A stretch of DNA of 64,000 bases from Sphingobacterium corticibacterium (GTDB lineage Bacteria; Bacteroidota; Bacteroidia; Sphingobacteriales; Sphingobacteriaceae), in assembly GCF_004208525.1 (NCBI RefSeq), contig NZ_SGIT01000002.1, forward strand, positions 620,001-684,000, read 5' to 3'. The notes beneath the pieces are model-generated. The model was not told where the DNA came from. It ran no database searches and saw nothing but the letters and a program-made list of their open reading frames with translations. This document shows positions 44,476 through 54,763 of this stretch, one piece after another. The position numbers and the translations under genes are program-made. Within the stretch, counting starts at the first letter, position 1; every line of letters starts with the position of its first letter.

Positions 44476-47349
44476 TTATTTTAAACTTATACCAAATTCA
44501 CCAATAAACGGTTCGCCCGTATCAGTCAAAAGCAGGGGGAAAGAATCATCCGGTTTACGTCCTTTTTCAGGTTTACTAAGCACTTCCGACAGTATGTTTA
44601 TTACATCCGGACTAGCAGCATTGTGCCCCATATAACCAACGTGCGAAATATGCACACCGCCTACACTACCCGAACGTTCTATCCAACGAGTAGCCTTTTT
44701 CCCAATAACATCAGCACTACCAGTTTCACCACCCCATACACCAAGAATCGGTGCAGAACGCTTATTCGGATAAGCGTTCCAAGGACCTAATCCGAGCCAG
44801 CGGATGTTATTCATTTCCGGCATTGTTTTCAACGACATTCCCACTATAGGAAGACTCGGGGCAAACACTTTCGGCAAAATTTCATAACGAACATTCAATC
44901 TTCCGTCCGTCGATATCGTGTATTGATAATCGGTGGTAAAGCTTGTCGTATCGTTCACTATATATTCAACTTTTGCGTCTATAGTGACCTTGTCGGCTTC
45001 CTCGCTGATATTCCAAGATTTCACCGACGGTGTGTTACGATTCATGTCCGGTATATAGCGTATCAATTTGTTACCGATAACACTTGCGGCACCGTGATCG
45101 GGCTTCTCCCATAAGGTGGGAGTCAATTCTGTAATCAACAAATTATGATGTAGCGCAGCAGACACAAGATGACCTGTCATCGGGTTGAATACATAACGTA
45201 CGTTACCCACGTCTACGGTTGTCATTTCGTCTTTCGTCAACACGATATGTTCTTTCCCATCAAGCAGATTATCGGGAATATTCAACGGACAGAGCTCCAC
45301 AGCTTTACGTGTGATTTCCTGTCCGTCAGCTCCCGTGAAAATAAACCATGCATAATACGTCTTACCCTGGGTAACACGTTTGATTTCTTTAATCGGTAGA
45401 TCGAATACCCCTTCAGCATGAGGTTTTCCGTTGATTGTACTGGTACCGCTCGCTAACGTTTTATCGTCCTCACGGAGCGACCAGTCAATCTTAATATTAT
45501 TCAAATCAGTGAAGTCAAAATCATTCTGAATCGGAATGCGCACAGTAGATTGACCGGGAGTGAATTCCATTTTATCCACGACAGGATAAACCTGCGCATA
45601 GACGGCTTTTACTTCCCAAAAATCTCGGGTTTTGTTTCGGTACGAATCCACAATTCCATCCCATCCGGCAGCATCAATCCGCATATATTTATCATCACGA
45701 ACAATATTGTCATATTTTTTGTCAGGTCTGATGGTAGGTGTTTTTATCCCTTGATCTGCCCACATCCATATTGCACCGCCTGCTCCAGCGGGATGCCTCG
45801 TCAGCGCTTTCCATCTCGCTTCCAATCCTCCGAAACCTTCTGTTCCATAAGCGTGGGTATACTCCGTAGTAATGATAGGACGATTGGCTTGAGCAGCAAA
45901 CGTATCATATTCATGAGGTTGCCAGTAGTGTGCAGAAAGAATATCAATCTCCTCGGGAAGCCAAGATTCGTGCCTCCAAGGAATCAAAACGGGTCTCGTG
46001 GAATCGAGCGCTTTAAGAACTTTTATTGATGTGAGGTGAAAACTTGTCAACGGATCCTCATTGCCTACAGACCAATAAACGATTGATGGACTATTTATAT
46101 CGCGTGTAATCGTTTCATAGGTACGTACGAGGGCTGCATCCATGTAAGATGGGCCCTCACGTAGATGACCGGCGCCTCCTAAGGATACTTCGCTTCCCAC
46201 GTACATCCCCAATTCATCACATAACTCTATAAAACCTTTCGCATGCGTATAATGGGCCGTCCGCACGTAATTGATATTGGCTTCTTTCATCTTCATAATA
46301 TCTTCGAGCCAATGTTCATGCCTCGTAGCGCGTCCAACATCGGGATGTTCGTCATGGCGATTCACCCCCCGAAGTTTAACTGTCTGTCCGTTAATGCGAA
46401 ACACGCCGCCTTCTGTGGATATCTCTCTGAATCCGATCTTTTCCACACGCGAATGTATCGCCTGATCATTTTCCAAAAGTTCCGCTTTCAATGTGTAGAG
46501 ATAGGGGGTTTCCGCTGTCCAGTGCTTAGGAGATTCTACGCGGAAAGTCAGACTGATGTCTCGTCCTGTGGACGTGTGTGCCGGAACCTCTATAGTCCGC
46601 GCGGCGACTGAATTCCCCTCTTTATCAGAAAGTGTCAAACGGAGATGATAGGGTTCGCCAGGTGTTGGATAATTACCTGGAATCGTTTGTTTATTTCTAT
46701 CGTTTACCATGACACGAACTTTCAAATCCGCATCATCATAATTTTTATCAAAAACGGTTTGTGTCGTCACTTGATCGAGCCAGCGGTTGCTAGGCATTGC
46801 TTCCAGCGTTACGTCACGATAGATACCGGCAAGTGTCCAGTCATCGAACGTGTCGAATTTATATTCTCGACTTACTTGTCGCACGCGAACGGCCAATACA
46901 TTGGTACCTTTTTTTTTCAGCGCTCGACTGACGTCAAAAGCAAAAGATGTGTAGCCGCTATTGTGCTGTCCAAGATGCGTCCCGTTCAACCAGACCTCGG
47001 CTGAGGACCATACGCCTCCAAAGTGGAGCAGTACGCGTTTTTTATTCCAATCCGCTGGTATTTCAAATTCGCGAAGATAAAAACCTTCCGAACCTTTATC
47101 GTCGGGGTATCCTCGATACACGGGCTCTTCAAAGCCGAGAATTTCCCAGTTAGAAGGTACTGGAACCGATTGAAGCTTATTGCTTTTAAATCCCGGAACA
47201 TAAAATTCCGAGAGACCTTCTGCCTCCTTATCGGTTTGGGCTAGGGCAAATCGCCATGTTCCGTTTAGGTTAATATTATTCTGCGCATAAACACAAAAGG
47301 TTGAATTTGCTATTAGCAATAGCAACAAAAGAAAAATACGTGTAGACAT
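44476..47349 (-). CDS. GH2 beta-galactosidase-like enzyme (1 of 3)
   Basis: This 957-residue exported enzyme of the LacZ-like GH2 type has a signal peptide (about 1-22), a sugar-binding domain (about 25-190; NLNGTWRFAL, PVPSNWEILGFEEPVYRG), Ig-like domains, a TIM barrel (about 310-600) and a C-terminal domain like the beta-galactosidase small chain (LGLGPWNAYPNKRSAPILG). Acid/base Glu is in YWSVGNEDPL (about 429) and nucleophile Glu in ITTEYTHAYG (about 495). GH2 enzymes here would remove terminal beta-galactose from pectic galactan side chains. It follows the second GH2 gene by 90 bp. The precise sugar specificity is not fixed by sequence alone. Confidence 0.9.
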   Translation of the reverse strand: MSTRIFLLLLLLIANSTFCVYAQNNINLNGTWRFALAQTDKEAEGLSEFYVPGFKSNKLQSVPVPSNWEILGFEEPVYRGYPDDKGSEGFYLREFEIPADWNKKRVLLHFGGVWSSAEVWLNGTHLGQHNSGYTSFAFDVSRALKKKGTNVLAVRVRQVSREYKFDTFDDWTLAGIYRDVTLEAMPSNRWLDQVTTQTVFDKNYDDADLKVRVMVNDRNKQTIPGNYPTPGEPYHLRLTLSDKEGNSVAARTIEVPAHTSTGRDISLTFRVESPKHWTAETPYLYTLKAELLENDQAIHSRVEKIGFREISTEGGVFRINGQTVKLRGVNRHDEHPDVGRATRHEHWLEDIMKMKEANINYVRTAHYTHAKGFIELCDELGMYVGSEVSLGGAGHLREGPSYMDAALVRTYETITRDINSPSIVYWSVGNEDPLTSFHLTSIKVLKALDSTRPVLIPWRHESWLPEEIDILSAHYWQPHEYDTFAAQANRPIITTEYTHAYGTEGFGGLEARWKALTRHPAGAGGAIWMWADQGIKTPTIRPDKKYDNIVRDDKYMRIDAAGWDGIVDSYRNKTRDFWEVKAVYAQVYPVVDKMEFTPGQSTVRIPIQNDFDFTDLNNIKIDWSLREDDKTLASGTSTINGKPHAEGVFDLPIKEIKRVTQGKTYYAWFIFTGADGQEITRKAVELCPLNIPDNLLDGKEHIVLTKDEMTTVDVGNVRYVFNPMTGHLVSAALHHNLLITELTPTLWEKPDHGAASVIGNKLIRYIPDMNRNTPSVKSWNISEEADKVTIDAKVEYIVNDTTSFTTDYQYTISTDGRLNVRYEILPKVFAPSLPIVGMSLKTMPEMNNIRWLGLGPWNAYPNKRSAPILGVWGGETGSADVIGKKATRWIERSGSVGGVHISHVGYMGHNAASPDVINILSEVLSKPEKGRKPDDSFPLLLTDTGEPFIGEFGISLK

Positions 47350-47439
47350 AAAATACTATAGGTTTATTTTTTATAATTTGATTCTATGATACCGAAATCC
47401 TAATCGGCATCATAGATGGCCTTAAATTCCATATGAACC

Positions 47440-50439
47440 CTATTGGTCGTAACTATGATAAAAAGGTTGAAATGCTTTCGTTATTTTTTTATTATCTCCA
47501 AAAAGATCATTTAAAACCGAAGGCCATGTTGTCGTGGAAAATGGAACAATGGTAAACATTCCCTTTATACCATCACTTTCTTTAAATGAATATAAATCTT
47601 GAGGCCATTCGTATTTATTAAACACACTGGATACATGCGCGTTATGGCTAACAACAATTCCTTTTTCAGTTCGCTCCACAGCTATATTGGCTTTATTGGC
47701 AATCAACGCAAAGCCATTTCCATGTACGTCTGTAAACACGGCACATTCGACATCCTGGCGGTTGCCCGCAAAATAAAGATCGTTACTATTCAAATGATAA
47801 ACGCCAAATTCACTTAACCTATCCTTACCCGGATACGCCGCATAAGGTCCTTTTCCTATCCATTTAAATTCTGTAAACGAAGAGGGAATTACAAATGACA
47901 AACCCGTTTCCACCGCTTCTTCCTGACCCTTTGGCAATAAATTGTAATGAACATTAATGTATCCTCTATCAGAAAAATCATAGGTAATTTCTCCAGAAAT
48001 CGCCCTATTTTCCATAGAATCCGGTTGATAAGTATAATTAACACGTAACTGTTCAGCATCGTGTCGTATCACCTTCACTTTCGGATCTGTCAATAAAAAT
48101 GGATTCCATAATGTGTGTCGGATTTTAGATCTTCGAGATGTTGTTGTAGCATCCTGAGCCATGGATGGCTTACGCCCCACGCGTGCAAACATGCCGTCTG
48201 CGATCAGCAAAACTCCATTTCCATTCTTTAGTTGTGTTATTCCAGATTGTTCTTCAAATTCGAATTGGTAATCGTTTGATTCAACGGCATTCGCTTTAAG
48301 GATGGGCTTTGCATTTGGTGATCCAATCTTGTCGATCAAATCGACTGTACTTTTTTGTTGATACAGTGGATATGTTTTTTCATAAACTTGAAAATGTTCT
48401 TTATCTTCTACAGTTAATCTTAAATAATAAAATAATGCCGCAGGAGTTTCTGGTAAAGTTGTATTAATCGACGCTGTAATCGTTTCATGTGGGTTTCCTT
48501 TTAGAGGCACAATTCCTGAATTGATAATGGTTGTATCCGCGTAGAGTTCCCATTTAAATTTCACAGCTGCTAAATCTGTAAAATCATAACGGTTTTGTAT
48601 TTTTATTTCAAAATTTTGGTTCCCACCTCTAAAGTATAATGTATCATCTAGTGCCTTTACGGGCGTATAAATTTTCCGCATCTGAAAAAAATCGGTCTGC
48701 GGTGTTCTATCTGCATAAACAATTCCGTCTGTTCCCTGATTTCCTCCAGTATCATATATCGTATTTTCATCTGTCCATACATAGATAGTAGACTCCCCTT
48801 TCGATATTTTATTTTGGGATTTTCTCAAAATTCCTTGATCAAAAAGCTTCCAAACAGCTCCTCCCGCCAATTTAGGTTCTATATACATCACTTCATAAAT
48901 TTCCTCCGCCATTCCGAAATCCAGCCCCAGTGCGTGTGCATATTCGCTAGCGATCAGTGGTTGTTCAATTGTTTTTGCAAATTCTTTTATTTCAGATGGC
49001 TGCGGATAATGAAAATCAAGCATATCAATTGAATCAGGCAAGGCTTCCATCATATTTTTAAATACTGTTGGTGTTTGGGGGAAACAATACGGTCTCGTAT
49101 CATCTAGCGATTTCACATATCTGCCGGTAATCAATCCAATTTCCGTCACGGGATTCTCATTACCAACACTCCAGATAATAACTGATGGTCTATTTTTATC
49201 TCGCCAAATAGTCGCTTTTGCTCTTGTCTTCAAGATCGGCAGATAACTCGTGTCGGTCAGCAATTCATCTCCGTATCCATAAGGTATCTCATTCATCACA
49301 TAAAAACCCAGTGAATCGCATAATTCCAATAACCTAGGTTGTGGCGGATAATGTGCCGTGCGAATAAAATTAATGTTTCCTTTACGCATCAATTCTAAAT
49401 CTTTTTTCATCTCCGACTCTGTTATCGCACGCCCGTTACTAGGCGTAAGATTATGATGATTGATTCCTTTTAATTTAATCGGGCTGCCATTCAATTTAAG
49501 AACACCGTTTGTCCAAGTTACTTCTCTTATGCCAATTCGTTCCGTATATTTCTGTAGAACGGCGTCATTATCCTTTAATAACAAACGGAGTGTGTAGAGA
49601 TAGGGTGTTTCAGCAGTCCACAGTTTTGGATTTTCTACTTTTAATACACCGTTAACATATACGATATTAGATTTATTTTTTAACCCCTCGGGGGTTAAGA
49701 TAAATTTTTCAATGACCGTTCCCGAAGCATCTAGTAATTCTCCTTGGATATTTAATTTTTTTGAAAATTTCACGTTTGAGATTTTCTCAATCTTAGCCGA
49801 TATATCGATATTACTACTAGCCGGATTGACGCGCGTCTTAATAACTAAATCCTCTATATGCACAGGAGAAAGGGTAAATAACGTCACATCCCTATAAATT
49901 CCAGAAAGAGACCAATCGTCGTTCGTATCAAACTCCCAACCCTTAGGCTGTGTGATTACCTTCACCGCCAATGTATTTTCACCTCCTATATTCACATAAG
50001 GCGATATATCAAATGTCTGTAGATTAAAGGCACTCGCAAACTCACCTACATACTTTCCATTAACCCAAACCGTGTATCCGGTTTGGACACCACCGAACGC
50101 AATATAAATAGAATTGCCTTTCCAGTGCGTCGGGACATCAAATTGAGTTCGATAAAGACCTGTACCATTCTTGAGTTTTTTACCATATGTTGGTTCAGCA
50201 AAACCTTGTAGCTCCCAGTTGCTTGGAACATTAATTTTTGACCATGAATCGACATCATAATCCGGCTTGTAGAATAGCGAATCATCCGCTATGTCAGCGG
50301 AGGGAATATATTTGAAATACCACTTTCCATTCAAAGACTGCTTCGCGTCTTCTTCTGAAGGTATAAGTGTCTGCGCAAATAAACCACGAGAAAATGATGA
50401 ACAAATAAAAATAATGAGTAACGAAATTTTCAATTTCAT
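47440..50439 (-). CDS. GH2 beta-galactosidase-like enzyme (2 of 3)
   Basis: This 999-residue exported GH2 enzyme is a paralogue of its downstream neighbour. It has a signal peptide (about 1-22, ending LFAQ), a sugar-binding domain (SLNGKWYFKYIPS, NVPSNWELQGFAEPTYG), Ig-like domains, a TIM barrel and a C-terminal beta-galactosidase small-chain-like domain (FKWIGKGPYAAYPGKDRLS). Acid/base Glu is in IIWSVGNENPVTE (about 427) and nucleophile Glu in IASEYAHALG (about 498). Its DNA is more AT-rich than the right half of the locus. No copy of the tandem operator is seen in the 227-bp gap upstream, so its promoter is different or distant. Confidence 0.9.
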   Translation of the reverse strand: MKLKISLLIIFICSSFSRGLFAQTLIPSEEDAKQSLNGKWYFKYIPSADIADDSLFYKPDYDVDSWSKINVPSNWELQGFAEPTYGKKLKNGTGLYRTQFDVPTHWKGNSIYIAFGGVQTGYTVWVNGKYVGEFASAFNLQTFDISPYVNIGGENTLAVKVITQPKGWEFDTNDDWSLSGIYRDVTLFTLSPVHIEDLVIKTRVNPASSNIDISAKIEKISNVKFSKKLNIQGELLDASGTVIEKFILTPEGLKNKSNIVYVNGVLKVENPKLWTAETPYLYTLRLLLKDNDAVLQKYTERIGIREVTWTNGVLKLNGSPIKLKGINHHNLTPSNGRAITESEMKKDLELMRKGNINFIRTAHYPPQPRLLELCDSLGFYVMNEIPYGYGDELLTDTSYLPILKTRAKATIWRDKNRPSVIIWSVGNENPVTEIGLITGRYVKSLDDTRPYCFPQTPTVFKNMMEALPDSIDMLDFHYPQPSEIKEFAKTIEQPLIASEYAHALGLDFGMAEEIYEVMYIEPKLAGGAVWKLFDQGILRKSQNKISKGESTIYVWTDENTIYDTGGNQGTDGIVYADRTPQTDFFQMRKIYTPVKALDDTLYFRGGNQNFEIKIQNRYDFTDLAAVKFKWELYADTTIINSGIVPLKGNPHETITASINTTLPETPAALFYYLRLTVEDKEHFQVYEKTYPLYQQKSTVDLIDKIGSPNAKPILKANAVESNDYQFEFEEQSGITQLKNGNGVLLIADGMFARVGRKPSMAQDATTTSRRSKIRHTLWNPFLLTDPKVKVIRHDAEQLRVNYTYQPDSMENRAISGEITYDFSDRGYINVHYNLLPKGQEEAVETGLSFVIPSSFTEFKWIGKGPYAAYPGKDRLSEFGVYHLNSNDLYFAGNRQDVECAVFTDVHGNGFALIANKANIAVERTEKGIVVSHNAHVSSVFNKYEWPQDLYSFKESDGIKGMFTIVPFSTTTWPSVLNDLFGDNKKITKAFQPFYHSYDQ

Positions 50440-50666
50440 ATCTGAATAACTTAACTAGGTAATATAATATGTTTTCTGTCTTCTAAGATAGTTTGGTCAT
50501 ATGGAATCGAACGAATCCAAGAGTGTCCAAAGTATATCCAATCTCATGGACAACACAAAACCCTTAAATACAACACATTAAATAAAACAGAATAGTTATT
50601 AGGTTTATATTTGGCAGGAAAAAATGTGAAAAAACTGTAGATAAAAAGAACTTCTTGATTCCTCCG

Positions 50667-51893
50667 TTAAAACTGGAAATACGTTTCGCCCTCTAGTGAT
50701 TGTAAAGTGCATTTTTTTAAATAGCCATTCCCTTCAAATTCCATAAAAAGTCCTCTGAGCATACCAAGGGATTTTTCATATGTATCTTCAAAAATCTGTC
50801 GATCATTCACAAATAAGGTTACCCGTTTATCCTCATTTATCAACTTTACGGTATTCCAATTTTGCGTCTGGATTACAAATTCAGACAAGTTTGTCTTACT
50901 GCCTTCAAATACTTTTTCTCCCACTATATTTAGTACTCTAAAACTACAACCCGAATTAACAAATCTAAATCTGATGACTCCATCGGCACCAGTTATCTGA
51001 AACTGTGTACTATTACAATACAAACCTCCGTCCCTCGGTTTATTTTTAAAGGTCGTTTCAAACACAAAATTATCGGCCTCAGCATCTATATCCGTATAAT
51101 TGCATATCCTTGTAAAAAAGGAGGTCGTGGTATCCAATCCCATTTTATGCATTTGCAAACTGGAGATATGGAATACACTATCTTTCGTTTTTTTTATAAT
51201 GGGAAAAGCGTAATAGCGATCTGGCAATTCTCGTTGCCAATGGTATCCCAACGCTATCCAGCTGTTAGACGAGATGGAAACATCCTGGGAGGCCACCACC
51301 TTTTTTGATGCATATAACTTGGCGCGGAAAACATCCGGAAACAGGTAATTATGTGCTATCCGTTGACTCGTAGCCATATACTTCCTTGGGGATTTATCAC
51401 CAAAATCAATAAAAACACTGTCTCTGGTGGAAGGAAGTGTCACCTCAAAAAAGACCGTTGCCGGCAGTTCTCCTTCCATTCCTATAATGGAGATTTTAGC
51501 TTGTGTTTCATCCGATGATTGCCAGAAATATCCAAAAGTAAAAACAGCAATCAGGATAATTACCAAACCAATAGATAATCTAACTACATTTAGTTTCAGA
51601 AATGGTTTTTGCACTGTAATTGGAGACTCATTTGAAAAGTTCATTTCTTCTGTCCCCTCATTACCATATGTTCTCAATGCGTCAATTGTTGCCCGTTGCG
51701 GAAAGTAATCTTCATCCACGTCGATCTTTCCAAAAATTCGTTTAAGTGTATTGGTACTTATGACAACGTTTGTAGAACGCCTTATTTCGCGACGCAAATC
51801 ATCGTAATCACTGTGGCGCCACTCACTATAGCCCCCTCTATTAAAACGATATTCACATTTTTTAATAATAGCTATTAGTTCATCTCTCCTCAT
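50667..51893 (-). CDS. Membrane-tethered putative DNA-binding regulator with extracytoplasmic PKD and LamG-like domains
   Basis: I read this as a 408-residue protein starting at the ATG at 51893; a TTG at 51923 would add ten residues. Residues about 1-80 carry a helical domain with ISTNTLKRIFGKIDVDEDYF followed by PQRATIDALRTYGNEG, a pattern I associate with cytoplasmic helix-turn-helix-like heads of Bacteroidota proteins. One membrane segment follows (about 103-124). Outside are a PKD-like domain (about 135-220; PATVFFEVTLPSTRDSVFID) and a concanavalin/LamG-like beta-sandwich (about 250-408). The order suggests a single polypeptide that senses glycan outside and contacts DNA inside. It lies inside locus C, 73 bp after the PL26-like gene. 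DNA binding is unproven and no family name is known to me. Confidence 0.7.
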   Translation of the reverse strand: MRRDELIAIIKKCEYRFNRGGYSEWRHSDYDDLRREIRRSTNVVISTNTLKRIFGKIDVDEDYFPQRATIDALRTYGNEGTEEMNFSNESPITVQKPFLKLNVVRLSIGLVIILIAVFTFGYFWQSSDETQAKISIIGMEGELPATVFFEVTLPSTRDSVFIDFGDKSPRKYMATSQRIAHNYLFPDVFRAKLYASKKVVASQDVSISSNSWIALGYHWQRELPDRYYAFPIIKKTKDSVFHISSLQMHKMGLDTTTSFFTRICNYTDIDAEADNFVFETTFKNKPRDGGLYCNSTQFQITGADGVIRFRFVNSGCSFRVLNIVGEKVFEGSKTNLSEFVIQTQNWNTVKLINEDKRVTLFVNDRQIFEDTYEKSLGMLRGLFMEFEGNGYLKKCTLQSLEGETYFQF

Positions 51894-51966
51894 CAATGGA
51901 ACATTTATTTGTAAATTTAACAAATAATTGCTGCGCGCAGACTTGATATTCTCGAAACTATAGATG

Positions 51967-54729
51967 CTAATCTTCTAACTCATGCCCCACATCCCCATCG
52001 ATCGCATCGCCGGCAAACGCCAGACATTGCATCGCTGCCAAGCTCCATTGGGCAACCGCATTTGTAGACACCGGTGCCTCCTCCCGTTGGCTGAGTACTT
52101 CCGGAGGCCTAACAAGAACTACTGGTGGTATACCTAGTTTCATTCCCGCAGCACCGGCATAAAATTCCTTCCAAGCACGTTCCTTCAGTGCACGGTCTTT
52201 CAAAAACCAACCAGCATAGGCGGTAAGTTTGCTATGCCCCTGCCCTAGGTTGGGTGTTTTAAAGGTTTGATGAAGATGCTTTTTTTGCCAGGTTGCATCC
52301 GCATTATACCCCGCACAATATTGCAACCATGCTTTCGTAAATACTGGCACATCCAGCGAACCAATCAGTTCCGTACAGATTTCCGCCAAGCCAAACGCCG
52401 CACTGAGATGGGACACCCGAATATGCTGGTGCTTCACGCGTTCAAACATGCCGTTGTTCAAATCCATATTCGCCGAACTCGTAAAAAAACCATGAGGTTG
52501 GTTGCCAATGCTACGCATACTATTCAGCAAACGCTGTTTCACCTTTTCGTCACCCGTACGCTCCCATTCGGTAAACCAAGCGGATGCCAAAGCACCCCAA
52601 TCTGTACCGAACGACATACTCACCTTGCTATCATCTTTGGCGGCTATTTGACCTACCTTGCGACCGGGCACAATTTGCTTGAGCGTATGTGCTGCTTCGA
52701 TCTGTTCACGCATGAGGTCACCGATACGCTCATCAGCCGTGAGATAGTAAAGAAAACGTCGATTAATAACGGTGCTAATGCGCAGTTGCTTGGCACTGCA
52801 TCCCCAATGCATAACATTATGTCGTGAACCCAAGGGAGAAAAACGTCCGATATGATGCACATCAACTTCGCCAGTGTGCCGTGTCATCGCCTCCGCCATG
52901 CGGAACACATCATGCCTACCTGAGCGCAGAAAATAATACCATAACCAAAGGTCCGTGGATAATTCAGAATTGTCCCATGCGTATCCACCTACATCATACC
53001 GCCATACGTGACGATCCTGATCATAATTATGCATCACATCACCATAGTTCCAAAACCCATACCATCGGTGTTGCTCAATTTGCTTTTTGTAATAATCGAT
53101 ATAAAATGCCAGCTGCGCTTCGATAGCTTTTTCGGCATTACTTTTAGGCGGACCAACAGTATATGCCCCACCAAACACGCCACTTTGCTGATAGTGGATG
53201 GGAGCGCACACCAGCAACGGCGGATCTTGGATATGTTTGGCCATGAGCGCGAGTTCTTCATGGGTTGGTGTACGGTCTACGATACAGATTTCAAGCTCGC
53301 TGGTTCGGGCTATTCCATAGGGTGTACCAAATCCGGGTTCGTAGTCCTCGTAAGTGATATCTAACCCCTCCAACTGCTTTTCGTAGGTATCTTGTCCCAT
53401 GCCATCGTGGTAGAACCGGATATCCATGGCGGGAGCATCCGGTGCCCACATCCAGAGCGTGAGTTTAGCCGCATCGGTATGCGCGTGCCGAATGTCTATC
53501 TGTGCCGGAAAGCTTTGCCAAAAATTTCGAATACCAAATACAATCCCCCCATTAGCCCCACCGACATACCCACATCCAGCGGCACGTCGGCCGTGAGCGC
53601 AGGCCAACCATCCATGACCGGATGACGTTCGTTTACGGATTTCAAAACCATCTGGTGTAGATTGCGTGAGTGAATAGTCGCCAAAAGCAGGTATATAAGG
53701 TAAACCATTTGCCACACGGGAGTTGAATGTCGAAACCGGAGGAGCAGCCTTACCGGCAACCTGTGCATCACGAATTTCCTTTCCCGGATCGCGCCGTAAG
53801 CCCGTCAACCCCTTTACCGCCTCGCCAAACACCCCTCCATCCTCGGAACAGAATCGAATATGTCTGTCGTACAGGGCGTCTGTCATCGGCACCGTGAACT
53901 GCATCCCCAATCCATGGATGAAATCCTTGTATTCGTCTGCATCATACACTAACGTATGGACCATACGAATGGCAGCTGTATGGAGGTAACAATAAAATCG
54001 CACCGTAAACGGTAGCAGCTCACGCCCTGTATCCGAGTGGTGTATACCTGTTGTTTTGATGACCACGCGAACAGGCCCTTGATGCTCCACAACCGTCTCG
54101 TGGATTTCGCTCCGAAGTTCTTCGCTTAGCAGCGGTTCACCCATAGTCTGTTCCGGTAAGTTTTGCCACTGGAGTACCAATTGACCATCGGTAACGGTGG
54201 TTTGTTTACCTTGATGAATGGATCTGATTAAGATATTCCCCTTTTTGGAGAATACACATTGCATAGACCGCGTATCTACCTGAATTATATCGTCATCCTC
54301 CCTAACAGCAATTGCTTCATCTCCCGTATGGGATGAAGATCCTCCCTTACGCAAAACCAAGGCAGCTTTGCCATTTTCCTGATCCAATACAGCGGCGTGT
54401 GCCGACCATTTTACCGATCCGTCAGGCCACCGGGCCGTGACCCAATGTTGACTAGGTAGCGTGCCACCACCGGGGGCAACCAGTGTGAGCGCATTCGTTT
54501 CTTTCAGTTCTCCCTTACTCCACGGAACACCCCACGTCACACCTCGTGTTCTCTTGGGCGCATGTTCTCCCAACCAGTGTAAGTTTTTATCCTGTTGATA
54601 TTGCCTATCCCCGGCGAATGCATGAAATGGGACTGAACCACTGAGAGGCAAGGTGGATGCCAATATGGCCGACTGCTTTAGAAAATGCCTTCTCGACTGC
54701 TGATAATGGTTTCTTTTTTGTGGGCTCAT
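51967..54729 (-). CDS. PL26-like exo-rhamnogalacturonan lyase with Tat signal
   Basis: This 920-residue protein has a Tat-type signal (SRRHFLKQSAILASTLPLSG, about 12-31) and resembles the PcRGLX/PL26 exo-rhamnogalacturonan lyase family. It has an N-terminal RIFT-barrel-like domain (GVTWGVPWSKGELKETNALT, WPDGSVKWSAHAAVL), a beta-sandwich middle and a C-terminal alpha/alpha-toroid (about 520-900; RWYGFWNYGDVMHNYD, YAWDNSELSTDLWLWYYFL, RHNVMHWGCSAKQ). Such enzymes release unsaturated galacturonosyl-rhamnose from chain ends of rhamnogalacturonan-I. Its ATG is only 34 bp from the divergent DUF6250 ATG. The Tat signal implies folding before export, unlike the Sec-type neighbours. Confidence 0.85.
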   Translation of the reverse strand: MSPQKRNHYQQSRRHFLKQSAILASTLPLSGSVPFHAFAGDRQYQQDKNLHWLGEHAPKRTRGVTWGVPWSKGELKETNALTLVAPGGGTLPSQHWVTARWPDGSVKWSAHAAVLDQENGKAALVLRKGGSSSHTGDEAIAVREDDDIIQVDTRSMQCVFSKKGNILIRSIHQGKQTTVTDGQLVLQWQNLPEQTMGEPLLSEELRSEIHETVVEHQGPVRVVIKTTGIHHSDTGRELLPFTVRFYCYLHTAAIRMVHTLVYDADEYKDFIHGLGMQFTVPMTDALYDRHIRFCSEDGGVFGEAVKGLTGLRRDPGKEIRDAQVAGKAAPPVSTFNSRVANGLPYIPAFGDYSLTQSTPDGFEIRKRTSSGHGWLACAHGRRAAGCGYVGGANGGIVFGIRNFWQSFPAQIDIRHAHTDAAKLTLWMWAPDAPAMDIRFYHDGMGQDTYEKQLEGLDITYEDYEPGFGTPYGIARTSELEICIVDRTPTHEELALMAKHIQDPPLLVCAPIHYQQSGVFGGAYTVGPPKSNAEKAIEAQLAFYIDYYKKQIEQHRWYGFWNYGDVMHNYDQDRHVWRYDVGGYAWDNSELSTDLWLWYYFLRSGRHDVFRMAEAMTRHTGEVDVHHIGRFSPLGSRHNVMHWGCSAKQLRISTVINRRFLYYLTADERIGDLMREQIEAAHTLKQIVPGRKVGQIAAKDDSKVSMSFGTDWGALASAWFTEWERTGDEKVKQRLLNSMRSIGNQPHGFFTSSANMDLNNGMFERVKHQHIRVSHLSAAFGLAEICTELIGSLDVPVFTKAWLQYCAGYNADATWQKKHLHQTFKTPNLGQGHSKLTAYAGWFLKDRALKERAWKEFYAGAAGMKLGIPPVVLVRPPEVLSQREEAPVSTNAVAQWSLAAMQCLAFAGDAIDGDVGHELED

Positions 54730-54763
54730 TACTGTTTTGGTATTTGTTTGTTATTTTTGTTCT

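Noticed and set aside
50440-50666. A fifth copy of the tandem operator before the second GH2 gene
   Set aside because: No CAGG half-site occurs in this gap on the minus strand. A TATACTTTG near 50545 resembles a -7 box but has the wrong internal spacing.
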